Shown here one piece after another: positions 34,120 through 46,011 of a stretch of DNA of 64,000 nt. The translations under genes were made by a program, and so were the position numbers. The DNA is taken from positions 2,914,001-2,978,000 of the forward strand of contig BJKQ01000005.1 of NCBI GenBank assembly GCA_006538405.1, given 5' to 3'. Every line of letters begins with the position of its first letter. Within the stretch, counting starts at the first letter, position 1. Source of the stretch: Hansfordia pulvinata. Its lineage: Eukaryota > Ascomycota > Sordariomycetes > Xylariales. The notes below the pieces were generated by a model. The model did no database searches. It saw nothing but the letters and a program-made list of their open reading frames with translations, and was not told where the DNA came from.

Positions 34120-35790
34120 CTTTGCTGGCGAGGATGGGAAAGAAGGTAGCTCGAAACGCGCGCCAAAGCAGAAGAAGAGAATTGGGGGGCGACATTGGGG
34201 GGAAAATGGAAAAAAATTGGAGAACCGACATGCAGATACGCTACTGCGAGAAAGCGCTCTGGACGCTAAAACACAGTATCATAATACTGTTCTGGACCAT
34301 ACCAGGGAAGGAAAGGCGCAAAGAACATGCACAGACCCATCAAGTCCCCTCTTTTCTGTTTACCCACCATGATCTTATCATTGGCATTCCTTATCCACTT
34401 TTGTTTTCGTCCCTCTCCCACAAACCCCCCCAGTAGATTTTACGAATGGTTCGCCGGCTGGAGGGGCTCAGTCACTGGCGGTCTCGCTGTATTTTGTCAA
34501 CTTGTATGTCCCATGACCTGCCCATGCACCTATCTCGTGTAACTAGTCCACCCCTGCTCATCCCACCCTCAACCCACTGACAATACCAGAAGTCGTACTC
34601 ACGGGAGAAGCGACGACAAGACACTGGCAAAGGGTCGGGAATGACCACACCCTTTTTCTGCTTGCAAGTATCGGGAGAGCCCCGCCGTGATGTCAGCCGT
34701 GGGGCTGGCTAGCGCGATGCTCTTTCGGTGGGACCCCGCCATCTCGGCGTGGCGGGCTTGACGCCGCGAGTACTCGAATCCCACTCCCACCAACAAGACT
34801 CGTCTCATAGGTGCGTCCGCAGGGGCGTGGGCTGCAGATGAGCTACGAGTACACGGAAACGAGTGGGATGAGCTCGGCTCCATTGGATGTGGGTTGGGGG
34901 TAAACGAACTTTGGCGCAATGCGAGTCTGGCCCCTCCCCTGCAACCTCAACCCTCGCCGACGCTTTTACCGCTTACGCTCACGCTTACGGATACCAGAAT
35001 TACTCCGTACACCCTTGCAACCTCGAGAGGCCATGCAATGCAACCTTGGAGGGGTCAACTTTTTTGTCCTCTGCATTTTCTTAGCCGGAGTGGACCCTGT
35101 TCGTGCGCATGCTCACCCATTCATTAATACCCGATCAGCACCCACGTGTTAGATATCACCTACTTATACCTTTCCCATCCATCCTCATCCCGAAAAACCT
35201 CTTCGCCGTTCCTCCAGCGGCGCCCCGCGCACGCGCTGCGTCTCCCCGAAGCCCGCCAATCCACGACGACTCGAAGCCCGCCACCCGACTACGACCAGGG
35301 TCCGCCCTCGCCCTCCATCTTTGCCCTCGTCGCTGCCTGCCTCCTGCAGCGGCAGCGGCAGCGGCAACGGCTACGGCTACGGCTGTGGTTGTTGTTGTTG
35401 TTGGGCCGCCGACCGGCCTTCCCGTCTCAGACTTGCCGCCTACCAGCCCACTCTGCCAGCGGAATCTCACTTTTCCATCGCCTCGCCTCGTCTCGCCCCC
35501 CCTCGTGATGATGTGAGAGACCGCTCGCTGCCTGCTCAAGCCACTCGGTCTCTCCCTCCGACCCGTCCAGCCCACTCCAGTCCACTCCAGTCCCGGCTTC
35601 CGCCTCCGTCCTTCCTCCCAGGCCCCCCGGCTGCTTCAGCTCCGTTCCCACTACCACACCCTCACCCTGACCGTAACATCCCCCCTCCTCCCCCTTTTGT
35701 CCATCACCACCCGCCGCCCACCATGAGCGGCTCGCCTCTTTGCTCGCAATCTCTCTGCTCCGTCTCGTACGGGAGTAGAGGCGCCCATCG

Positions 35791-35821
<31 letters not shown>
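35791..35821. repeat. (GAT)n triplet repeat
   Basis: About ten tandem GAT units in an otherwise intergenic region. Confidence 0.92.
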
Positions 35822-35822
<1 letters not shown>

Positions 35823-36790
35823 GCCTGCCTGGCCCGCTGCATGCGACGATGGGAACCGCGCGCAGCCAAGCCCCGGCCGGGCCCCCTCTTCCATTACTGT
35901 GGTGATCCGCTCTCGTATCAGGCCAGCAGCCCGATCCATTAGCCCTCAACACATTCACCCTGCATTGGGGCCACACCGAGCGAGGCGGCGACGGTGAGAA
36001 TACTCGCCATAATAGCGGCAGGCTGGCCGTGCCAAGCCCTGGCCATCGGATCTAGTAGCCCAGTAGCCTTCGTAGTATCCCTCGCCGGGCCCGATGGCCG
36101 TCAGCCGTCTACCCGCGGTTCATCCTGTCCCGTGCGCCATCCCGCCATGGATCTTCCTGCTTGCGCCGGCCAGCACACGACTGTCCCGACCGCTTCCAGG
36201 GGAACTTGTCACGTCACATGCCACCCTTGGCGCAGCCAGTACACCTCGATGCTGGCTGGCTGGAAATCTCGTCACATGCGTTCCGTCACCCCCTTGACAG
36301 GCCGGGTCAAGCAAAGTCCTGCGCCAGCTCTTAGCGCTTTCTTAGGGGTGCCTTGACCAGACTGCTTCGCTTGTTTGCTGGCAAGCAGATCTGAACACGT
36401 CACGCCACGATTCACTCCTGATTTCACAAAAGTTGTGTGTAACGTTTTTGCATTCTAGGTCTGACACAGTATTCGTAGCTATCTGAAAAATGCAGGCCGT
36501 CAAAAGCGGCGTTCAGATGCGCAGTGCGACACCCCGTGGTATAATCTCGTAATGCATCGCTCGCTCTGATGATGCCCCTCGCTTTTGATAATAACTCCTC
36601 GTCGTGCTTATTGGATGGTCGTGTACGTTGTCGTCGTGGGAAGAATTTCGTCGTCAATAGAAAATTAGAAACAAATGGTATCGTTACGCCGCGAGTTGTT
36701 AAAGACATTGGCCATACTCTGAACCGAGTATCCAACGTGTACGAGGGGAGCACCCTGGGGCGCAGTGGGGCGTATTTCTGTAGCGGTGCT

Positions 36791-38554
36791 TTATTCGCCG
36801 TGCGAGCCCGCCTGGTCAACAATCACTTGGCCCAGCTCCTGGCCGTACGTGTTGACGGGGGGGAAACGCGCCCGGCGCTCCAGGTCGTCAAGAGGCAGGA
36901 AAGAGCGGATGTACCTGCGCCTGGTTAGCAGTGTGAAGGAGAGGGGCGCGGCGGTTTTGTGTAAATTTCGAACTCACTTGTTGGTTCCGTCATCCGGGGG
37001 GTTGTAGTCCCAGGGGGTAAAGGTACCCTTGTTCAGGGCAGCCCAGCAGACGCGACGGGTTCGCTGGGAAGCAAAGACCTGCGCAGTGATGGCGTCAAAG
37101 TCCCAGCGAGCCCTGGCCTCAGTCTCGAACTTTTCAAACTTGGCCTTGGCCTCCTCTTCGGCAGCGGTCAGACCCTCGGTCTTGTCAGCCAGCTTGGCCA
37201 GGTTGACCAGCTCCTGTGGGTCGTTCTGCAGGTTGTACAGCTGGGGCGGGTCTGTGGGGCAGGTGATGTACTTCCAGGCGCCGCGACGAATCATCATCAG
37301 AGGGCTGATGGTGCCCTCGCCGGTGTACTCGGCAATCACCGTGTCGTGGCCTTCCTTGCCCTGGAGGTGAGGCAGAAGCGTGATGCCGTCCATGGGGAGG
37401 CCGGCAACAGGCTTTGTCCCGACGAGGTCGCAGAGGGTAGGCAGCAGATCCAGGGTCGACACGTTCTGCGTGACAGTGTGGGGAGTGAACTGCTGGGGGT
37501 ACGAAACCAGCAGCGGGACGCGGACAGACGACTCGAAGTAGCTCATCTTGTACCAGAGGCCGCGCTCGCCCAGCATGTCACCATGGTCACCGCTGAAGAT
37601 GACAATGGTGTTGTCATCCAGACGGCAGCGCTTGAGGGTGTCGAGGAGCTTGCCGATGCAGTCATCGACATAGCTGCACGAGCCGTAGTACGCGCGGCGA
37701 GCACGCTTGATCTGGTCGTCGGTGAAGTCGTGGTCCCACACGTCAGTGACCTTCATCAGACGCTCGCTGTGGGCGTCCTGCTGGTCCTTGGGAATTTTGA
37801 CCTTGGGCATGTTGATGTCAACGCCCTCGTACATGTCCCAGTACTTCTCCTCAATGGTGTAGGGGTCGTGAGGGTGAGTGAGCGAGACGGTCAGGGCAAA
37901 AGGGCGGCGGTCAGGGCCCTCGCGGACCTGGTCGTAGAGGAACTGGGTAGATTTGTACATGACCTCCTCGTCGTAGTCCAGTTGGTTGCTGCGGACACAG
38001 GGGCCAGCCTGGTAGATCGAGCTCGAGTTGTGGTACCACTCGAGGCGACGGTCGGGCTCGTCCCAGTTGACGGCCCAGCCATAGTCACCCGGGTAGATGT
38101 CGGCGGTCAGGCGGCTCTCGTAGCCATGCAGCTGGTCGCCGATGAAGTGCATCTTGCCTGCCAGGACGGTGTGGTAGTTCTTGAGGCGGAGGTAGTGGGC
38201 GTAGGTGGGAATGTCGCTGCCGATCTGGGAGGCGTTGTCGTAGGCGCCAATCTTCATGGGCAGCTGACCAGTGATCAGACTCATGCGAGAGGGAGCACAC
38301 AGGGGCGAGGGGCAGTAAGCAGAGTCGAACTTGACCGACTTGGCCGCGAGGGCATCCAAGTTGGGGGTCTTAATCTGGGACTCGGGGTTGTACATCTTCA
38401 GCTGAGGGGCAGCCAGCTGGTCAGCCATGATGAAGAGGATGTTGGGCTGCTTGGAGTTCATCTCGCCCGGCACGGGGGCGGCCTGGGCTCCCAGGCGGGC
38501 CCCGGGGCCGCCAGAGCGGGAGCCGGACTCCATCGAGTTGATGTCGGGAACCAT
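36791..38554 (-). CDS. Choline-sulfatase (choline-O-sulfate hydrolase)
   Basis: Two exons, 36978-38554 and 36791-36914, give 566 residues. QPNILFIMADQ (about 36-46) begins the sulfatase fold and supplies metal ligands. CAPSR at 86-90 is the sulfatase signature whose Cys86 must be turned to formylglycine. FSGDHGDMLGE is the second metal site. The stretch with NYHTVLAGKMHFIGDQLHGYE and YPGDYGWAVNWD is characteristic of choline-sulfatases rather than arylsulfatases, as is the conserved C-terminal end (PLDDLERRARFPPVNTYG). The enzyme cleaves choline-O-sulfate to choline and sulfate in the cytosol, giving sulfur and, through choline, betaine. In fungi such genes are turned on by sulfur starvation through a CYS3/MetR-type bZIP; I saw no perfect site upstream. 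A second ATG 31 codons downstream, just before the conserved core, could be the true start. Confidence 0.95.
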
Positions 38555-41500
38555 GTTCGCCAGTCTCAAGTGTGGACGAGAGGCAGACGGACGAGGCCGA
38601 GATATGCAAAGCTTGATGCAGGGCAAGAGTCTGGCCTGCAGGAGCAAATGGAGGTTGGCAAAAGGGAGCGAGTAGGGAGTGACGGCGTCAGAGAAGAGCA
38701 CGCGCACGTCAACTTTTGAGTTGTAAAGGCAGAAGAGGATGAGGGGCAGGCCTAGTCGAGTCTAATAAGACAAGAACTCAGGAACCAACAAGATGGGTAG
38801 CGGGCAAAGAGCTGGACGAAGGGCACGTGCCACGGTAGCTGGGTCAGCAGCGTCTTGAGAGAGAATGATGAGCAGGAGATGCCTTGAGCGATAGAGCGTG
38901 ACTGGTAGCCATCGCTCGGGATCGGAGGCGACGGAGGTCTCTCTTTAAATGTTGGCGCAAGAATGGGATCGGATGGCGACAGAGCTCAAGTGGACACCGC
39001 CTATCCTGAGATGTGGAAAGGAGATTGATAGAGCGACGCCCCCGGAGGAGAGGAGTGAGGTGGAAGTGACTGAGAGGACGGGGGCCTCGGTGGCAGCCCG
39101 CCCGGCCGCCCGCCTGCTGGGCCAGCTGGCGCTTCAGCACGTACGGCACCTGCACTGGGCCCCCGCCAGCGTCTTGGGATGTACCTGTGGTAGCGAAAGA
39201 CACCCCCGGTGGATTGGAACCTAAGCCCCTCGGCCACCACGCCTGCCCCCTAAAGAGGTGCCCGTAGTGCCCGCAATAGTGGTGTCGCGGGCCCTCCACC
39301 AGCCCCGAAGCCCTCCAGCTCTGAGACTTGCCCAGGGGCCCAGGGGCCATGGGGGGGTACGGGGGGTACGGGGGGCACCGGGGGCAAGGGGGCTCTAGTG
39401 CGGAAGGCCCAATCTGCTCGAGGGCGACTAGCGCGCCTGCCAGCCCACATGCCGCGTGTAGCAGGCGCACAGGCTTGGACAGAATGGGCCTATCAGCATT
39501 GACGAGTCAGCAGTTTTGGGGAATACCCGACTATTTTCTTGCCTCGTTCGGGAACCTGGCCGCGTGTGCGTGCTTGTCAAAATTTGGCACTGTCCTGCCC
39601 CCCCTTCTCGGCCTTCCCTCCCCGTCAGACCGTCCATGTAAGTCTGTAACTGTGACTGGTCCCGTTCACGGGTAGCGATTATCGCACGGCCGGCAAGGCA
39701 TCCACATCCGCATTCACACCCACGGGCGTAACGGGGCACTGATCTTGGGTCAGCTCGTACGCAAGTCTGCAGTGGATAGACGATGGGACATGGCACCTGC
39801 GTGTTGCAGGGATCTCTCCGACGCCGACGCCACGCCTCGCCTGGCCAGATCGGCACTCGACGACAGTCTTTTTTTTTCTCGCTTTTTTTCTTTGGAAGGG
39901 GGGGCTTGTTGGTAGCGCGCCTTGCCCATCCTCCGCTTGCACTCATTCTCATCCCCAGTCGCTCGCTATCTGCCTGCTCACCCAGTGACCCCTCCCCCTG
40001 TTCGCTCTCGACCAGAGTCCGCCCAGCCATGTCACCTCGGATTCAACCATGACCGACCACTTACTCTCTCCGGAAGCCCTCCTGCACACTCGTCTAGGTG
40101 GTCACAAATCACCCACAGGCCGATGGCCGTCTGCTCGCTCATTGCCGTTGCCGCTGCCGTTGCCGCTGCAGCCGAGCCTTGACCATTCAACTCCAAGTGG
40201 GACGGCTTGATAAGAATTCGCCAGTCATCCATTCCCTCATCCTGGCCCAACAGCCACCCACCCTCGGCTCCAGCCAACCAGCACCGCCGCCGTCCAAGCG
40301 TTGTTTTGCTGCGTCTTGGCTGCTGTACGGGGCCATTCCGCCAGCAGCCCGGCGCGCAGGCATCTTGTCTGGATGGGACGCATCCCATCCCGCGGCTGTG
40401 CCCTCACGGTGTCTGTTCGGTGGCGTGGGGTTTTGTTGACTCTTGCTCCTTGCCTTGCCTCGCCTTGCCCCCCCCCCCCGCCCGCGCTCGCACCCCTCCA
40501 AATATGCGCACTTTGCACATTCACAGACCCCGGCCACCAGTACGAGTTCCGGATTCCCGAGAGCCGGGCTTGGCAGTTGGTGTGCCACGAGTAGCAAGCC
40601 AGGCCGCTTCGAGGCTCTCTCCGTACTCCGTACGGGGTGCAGGTGGCCCGCGCCCCCAGACGCTCCCCGAGTTTATCAGATCCGGGGGAATGACAGCCTC
40701 GCCGTCCGGTAGATCCGTTAGTGTGACGCAAGCCCTGCCAGGTACCCGGGTCTCTGATCTGGCGACGACGCGCAGAAACGGTGGTTTTGGGCCAATGCCA
40801 GGGCGCGCTGGGCGATGTCGTGATCGAGCCTGGGTGTTGCACCATTGCTCGCTCCTGGGGCATCCACTGCGGCGGGCGAGGGCGCGAGGCGGGCGTAGCG
40901 GGCTGGTGCTGCTGCTTGGCAGGGGGTGCGAAACTCGGTATCTCTGTCTGCCCCACCACGACCCAGACAGACAGCCCACCACAGGCACCGACCCCCCAGA
41001 CATGGACGGAAGTTGCCAAGTACCGAAGTATCGGCGGCCCAGATTTTGAGCCGCCAAAGGTCTGGGTAGCACCCGTGGTTTTACTCATGCAGGCTGCTCG
41101 GACAGTTGGCGCTGAGCGCCGCACTGTGACCAGGGAGGTCAGTCGGTCACGAGGGGCAAAATCCAGTCGGTGCTGGCTGGGACCATTCTTCAATGCCAAG
41201 ACTCGCGGATGCCCCTCATCTGGGCCAACGCACGCCTCACAACGCACCAGCACCTGTGTCGGTTGTCGCGCCTGCCAGTCGGCCGCCATGCATATCAGCT
41301 ATTCCGCCAGCTGCTGTCGACCGCTGCCAGCAGTCTTTACGTAAAGACCGCAGCTGGCCGGCCCGTACAGATCCGCGAGGCCCCCTGCAGACACCTGCGT
41401 ATGGTTCGTTGGCCACTGCAACGATCCATCACGGGCTAGCCTCAGCCACGGGTTTCCCACTGTATCCTTACTCCGGACTAGACCACAATCAACCCTCGTG

Positions 41501-42537
41501 CATGACTGGAAGACCGTCCTCGCACGGCTACGAGACGCTGCCGGCATCTCATGCGTCCAGCCGGCATGGTTCATCAGCCTAGCCCGGCGTGGCCCATGAT
41601 CAAAGGGGCCCCACCGCCGGCCGCACCGCTCTCGTTCTCCGATGGACAGCCCACTCGTGTAAGTGAGCGGCAGGTCGGGTGACGGCAAACCTCCTCCTCC
41701 TTGTACCTCCCTCGCCGCGAGCCACGCTGGGCACCCAGGGGGCCGAGATAACCGTCAAAGGTATCAACATCTGGTGTCCATCAGTTCTCTCAACAACGCA
41801 CCCAACTGGCAGCTGGGAACCTCCGGGCTGTCGGCCGTTGTTCCGGGCGGGAGAAAGACTCGTAGCTAAGCGCCCAAGGACGGCACAGTATCCTTGGGCC
41901 GGCCGAAAGGTCAGTTCAGACATTGCGGTCCCAAGATGAGCGGGGGTAAGGAGAACAGAAGTCGCCGCTAGGCGCAGCCCATCCTGATTTCTGTGTCCCA
42001 GAGCATCTAGCGTCGACGACGCTCTGGGCAGACATACGCGCACACACACACACCGTACACACAAAGGACACGACCCGCCTCTCCGACCATCCACTTTGTC
42101 AGAGCGAGGCGGATAGCGCGCCCAACTACGACCAGGCCCTGCGTGCCGTGCTCTGCCCGCTTACGGGAGTGCGCGAACCCACCCGAAACTTTTTTTCCCT
42201 CGACCGTGGGGTGGGTTGTCGTTGTCACGAGGACAAATATTCGGAAACGCCAACGGCAACGGCAAGCGGAGCGGGGCACCGCCGCTTGAGGTAGAAGAGG
42301 GGCCGCCTGCCGAGAGAGGTGCGGCATAACCAATAGACCATGTCCGATACGCTCTTTTGGAGGAATGTGAGGGTGAGGATCGGATCTCGCTAACGGGTGG
42401 GGATGCAGTAAGATTGTCTTGTATTAGAAACTCAGCTTGCTTAGGAGCAAGCAGGGGGGCAGGGGGGGCGAACAAGCGAAACGGAAGGCGACATAGGCCA
42501 GGCCGCCCAAGAGGCCAAAAAAAAAAAATCTATGAGT
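38555..42537. other. Intergenic region of 4 kb, no gene seen
   Basis: The longest gene-free stretch here. It holds a GGGGGGTAC repeat (39351-39391), a poly-C run near 40471 and GC-rich DNA. Overlapping long open frames on both strands (for example 40207-41049 and 40237-41289) are typical of random GC-rich sequence. No domain, tRNA or transposon signature is visible. Confidence 0.5.
39351..39391. repeat. G-rich tandem repeat (GGGGGGTAC units)
   Basis: Repeated runs of five to seven G separated by TAC or CACC. Possible G-quadruplex on the plus strand. Confidence 0.8.
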
Positions 42538-43521
42538 CTAACCCCTACGCCGGGTCGTGGGGCCCTTGCCCTTGCCGGCTGTCGCGGTCGTTGAGCCGGA
42601 CGAACCAGCCGAAGCCGACGCCGACGCCGAAGAAGCCGCCACAGGCGCCTCGCGCATCTTGCCCTTGGCCTTGGGCGACGGTGCGTTCCAGTAGTAGACC
42701 ATCTGAGCCGCCAGGACACAGTTGAGGGCGAAGCCAGCCACGAAACCGTACAAGATGAGCTTGTCGTCAACCTCCTGCAGCGTCGTGAAGATGCGGGACA
42801 GCGAGCCGGCCAGGTAGTTGAACACCTAATCGAAGATAACGAGGTCAGCAGCCGCAAGTGCGCCACAGAAAAAAGGGGAAAGGAGATGCGCTCGCGAGTG
42901 CGTGCCACAACTTACAGTGAAGGCGCTGAGCTGTCCGGTGCTGCCCTCCTGGAAGATGGCGGCGATCTGCGGGATCTTGCTGGCGACGCCCAGAACGCCG
43001 GCGCCAGCCTGCAGGTAGCCCAGCGTCTGCATGTCGAGAAGAGAGGTGCTGAAGAGCGAGCCGGCGGCGACGGCCAGAGCGGCGACGAACAGGGCAGCGG
43101 CGGAGGCGCGGCCGCTGTAGTTGAGAACCAGGACGGTGATGACAACGTTCTGGCCGAGGATCAGGGCCGTCTCGCCGTACGTGCTGAAGGGGAAGCCGCT
43201 GCGGAAGTTGTAGGCCAACGAGATGAGGTACGACGACGTCTCGAGCAGGTACGACAAGAAGCTGACGCCCGAGGCCGAGCGCGAGCCCATCAGCTTGAGG
43301 ATCTGCGGCACCTTCACCACCGACGACGCCCCGATGATGCCGATGCCCAGGCCCTTGGACACGCCCAGCTTGACGCACTCGGCGTCCGTAGGGTCCAGCT
43401 CCAGTATCAGCGTCTTGTAGCACGCGCTGCCAATCAACGACTCGCCCAGGTCGCGCACGGGCGCGGGCAGCGCATTGGTGACGGGCCGCAGCGGCTGCAG
43501 CGCGGACTTGAGGGCTTCCAT
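42538..43521 (-). CDS. PQ-loop membrane protein, MPDU1 (Lec35) homologue
   Basis: Two exons, 42916-43521 and 42538-42825, give 297 residues. Two PQ-loop motifs are clear: VVKVPQILKLMGSRSASGVS (about residues 67-86) and a second (SKIPQIAAIFQEGSTGQLS) about 110 residues on. Seven hydrophobic segments are expected. The motif context SASGVSFLSYLLETSSYLISLAYNFRSGFPFSTYGE is that of MPDU1, an ER membrane protein required for use of dolichol-phosphate mannose and glucose in N-glycan and GPI-anchor assembly. The C-terminus is Ala/Ser-rich and basic (KGKGPTTRRRG). The intron falls after SAFT. Three perfect copies of a 12-bp repeat lie about 470 bp upstream. Confidence 0.93.
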
Positions 43522-44380
43522 GGCGAGAGCGTTCGTTCCAACTCCACAGCGCGGTCGGTCGGTCGATTTGGGGTGGGAAGGTGGCGGCGAATGAGGGGTC
43601 GTGCTGGGGCGTGGTTCGAGGTACGCGGGAGTGCGGTGCGACGCGACGTGAGGACGATGCGATGCGATCGGGTGCGATGCGATGGAAATTTTCTGCGCTG
43701 AGCAGAGCGACGCGCAGTCGACGAAGCGGGTCGGTGATGTTCGTTTGGAGTGGGTGGGCGTCGAATAGCTGGTCGGCGGGAGGCGAAGGTGAGACGGAGA
43801 TGGAGACGGAAGAGAGCGAAAGGCCAAGCTGGCCAAAGCCGGTGAAGTGCGGTGCGGTGCAATCTTACGATTGGAATGTTCGACGAATCCATGTCTGGGG
43901 TAACCTAACCCAGCGCATCCATCCGGCGACGCGACTGGGTGCCCGCTGCCGCGATTGCGCGACTCAGTGGGGCGGCCCGGGCTCTTCCCAGACAGCATCC
44001 CAGACAGCATCCCAGACAGCATCGCATCTCGTATCATCCATCACGACGTGGGCGCACCACTTCCATTGCACCTGACGAACGAGAACCTGCCGGCATGGCG
44101 GGTTGCATTCATGGCGGGTAGCATTGAAAGTTTTTCTTGTATTGCAATGGTGAATGTGAGTAACTCAGCGCTTCCGAAATTTCTGCGTTGCCGTACATTT
44201 CCCCCCGTATTATTAGCTCCGTGACCACCAAATCATACCACCAATTGGAAGCCTGCGCCCTTCATCGTGCTTTAGGACCTAGGCTCTGTGTGTCTGTGCA
44301 ACTGAGCACCCGGCTTCATCTATCGCTCGTTACTCCCGGCTTCAGGCATAGCCGTGTGCAACATGCGGCTCTCGTCCCTT
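43522..44380. other. Intergenic region with a 12-bp tandem repeat
   Basis: Upstream DNA of the PQ-loop gene and 3' region of the chromodomain gene. Apart from the repeat at 43987-44022, nothing is recognised. Confidence 0.5.
43987..44022. repeat. Three perfect tandem copies of a 12-bp unit
   Basis: CCCAGACAGCAT occurs three times head to tail with no mismatch. It could be a variable minisatellite or a multi-copy binding site in the PQ-loop gene promoter. Confidence 0.95.
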
Positions 44381-44901
44381 TCACTTTTGTGACTTGCGGT
44401 ACTCCTTTATCTTCTGGGAGCATTGCTTCAAGCCATCAGCCGGCTCCCAACTATTGTCAGAAGACGGAAACCCTTTCCACTTCACCAGGTATCCGATGGT
44501 GCCTTCTTTCTTGTTCAGCCGAGAGTCGAGAATCTTCTCAACCTCATACTCGAGGTCCTTCTTGACTTGTTGCTTTTTCGGGCGCACCGGACGGCTTGCT
44601 TTCAACTTCTGGTCATTGGCGAGGGTTATAGAGAGCTTCTGAGGTTTCTACAAAGGGTTCTCATTAGCCCGTGGCTTTGTAGAAGTCTTCGTGGGATGGT
44701 AGAGAGTGTACTAACAACCTGGTCGGCCATATTGGCTCTGGCTGACATGGCCGCGGATCGTTGTGGTCGTTGTGAAGACTCACGCGCGGTCTTGGATTTT
44801 CGCTTAGAACTGCTCGAGTGTGTCTTGTGCACACCCGCGGAGCTTCTTCTGATCGCAAGCTTATCCTTGGATCGTTTTGATTGTGATGGATTGTCTGCCA
44901 T
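44381..44901 (-). CDS. Small chromodomain protein
   Basis: Two exons, 44719-44901 and 44381-44647, give 149 residues. The N-terminal 90 residues are Lys/Ser/Arg-rich and disordered (KRSKDKLAIRRSS, KRKSKTARESS). At about 96-145 is a chromodomain: EYEVEKILDSRLNKKEGTIG, then YLVKWKGFPSSDNSWEPADGL, with the aromatic cage residues Tyr, Trp and Trp in place. It ends right after the domain and has no chromo-shadow domain, so it is not a full HP1. Chromodomains bind methylated histone tails, typically H3K9me. The same domain also occurs at the end of some Ty3/gypsy integrases; there is no reverse transcriptase or LTR near it, so I prefer a host gene. The 71-bp intron uses a weak donor (GTTGTT), but phase is kept. 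Confidence 0.78.
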
Positions 44902-46011
44902 GCTTCTTTTGGCCCCCCGGTCGTCTGCTTCGCTTTGGCTGAAGCCGTCTGTAACGGACCTTAAATATCACCTAGGTCAGCATGCTCAGGGTTGCGATTG
45001 TGCCTCACCTGCGCGCCGGAGGTCCACAACTTACTCTGATTTGATCTCAGGTATCTCAGACGATCTTTGTAACGCGCTGGAGAGTCGCTGGCCCACCATT
45101 TCTGCTGCCGCCGCGCCCAAGGATGAGTCCAGATAAACGTGCAAAATATAGGCGCTCTCGCTTTGATGGATTTGGATGCAGCAGGTTGCGAGAGAGATGG
45201 AATTGGTTGTATATCAGGCCTCATGCAGAGGAAGGAAGTGTTTGTGCTAGCCTGCCTGATTTGCTGCAAGGCAGAACCAAATCTGCCGCGGGCTGAGAGC
45301 ACGTCTCGCTGGTCTGTGCCAGTCTTGGGTGGCCAATACCAAGGGAGAGCTGTCTACAGCATTGGCACGAGTTGGATCGACGGGTGTTGAGCTGGTCAAG
45401 GCAGCGAATATTGTGAGAGGCGAGTGTGCATTCGAATTGTGGCCAGTGCTGTCGTTCCTGGTATTTTGCTCGAATTTGCAATCAGGAAGGTGCGAGAGAG
45501 TTCGGGTTGTTGCCTCGGCTGCGGCCAATGGGAAGGCTGCTTGCCGTTTGGTACTCCGGCATCAGATCACATCCACCCGCCTCACAATCAACAGTGAAGA
45601 GTCTGACACGTCCAGTCACGTAGTACTTAATCCGATGTCGGTCCTCCGAGCAGAACGCGTAGGGACCTGAAGACCGCAAAAGATCATTTTTATGTTCATA
45701 CCGGATCAAGCAGGCTCGCAAGCCTGCGCTGCAGCGTATAGTTCATGCTCTCGGTCACGCATCGCCTCCTGAGTACTTACCTACCTACGGTCTCCTTCGC
45801 CCATCGATGCTAGTTCATGCACCAGCAAACCACCACATTCGCGGTTGTACCTGGACAGATGAGATACATGTTCATTCCAGATTGTGACGAGTCCACTGAG
45901 TTGCGCCAAAGGCTCGAGATGGCTACATCTACGGTGCATCTTACGAGTTGGGTGAGGTATTCCTCGCTTGCAGATGAATTTTGTCGCCCACTCATATGAG
46001 GTTGTGCACTC
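44902..46011. other. Intergenic region, no gene seen
   Basis: Upstream of the chromodomain gene and downstream of Ric8. Frames at 44961-45302 and 45329-45670 have no recognised domain. TACCTACC lies near 45779. Confidence 0.5.

Larger units (their letters stand above)
33450..36790. other. Intergenic region of 3.3 kb, no certain gene
   Basis: Contains a (GT)n run (34091-34119), octamers at 33711 and 34844, CG-rich triplet repeats near 35345-35402 and a (GAT)n run (35791-35821). A CT-rich leader runs from about 35500 to 35720 and is followed by an ATG at 35723, opening a 60-codon frame with a poly-Asp run. I do not accept it as a gene on present evidence, but a 5' exon or small transcript is possible. 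Confidence 0.5.

Noticed and set aside
37346..38719. 457-codon plus-strand frame opposite the choline-sulfatase
   Set aside because: Val/Asp/Leu-rich shadow of the sulfatase codons, with no family match.
39214..39226. Reverse B-box-like GGATTGGAACC
   Set aside because: One mismatch to the consensus and no tRNA fold nearby.
40207..41289. Overlapping 280- and 350-codon frames on opposite strands
   Set aside because: Two overlapping long frames in GC-rich DNA; neither shows a domain, a good start or an intron pattern.
42886..43701. 271-codon plus-strand frame opposite the PQ-loop gene
   Set aside because: Antisense shadow rich in Ala/Glu/Arg with no domain.
44381..44901. Chromodomain as part of a Ty3/gypsy retrotransposon
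   Set aside because: No integrase core, reverse transcriptase or LTR found on either side; kept as a host gene with this option noted.
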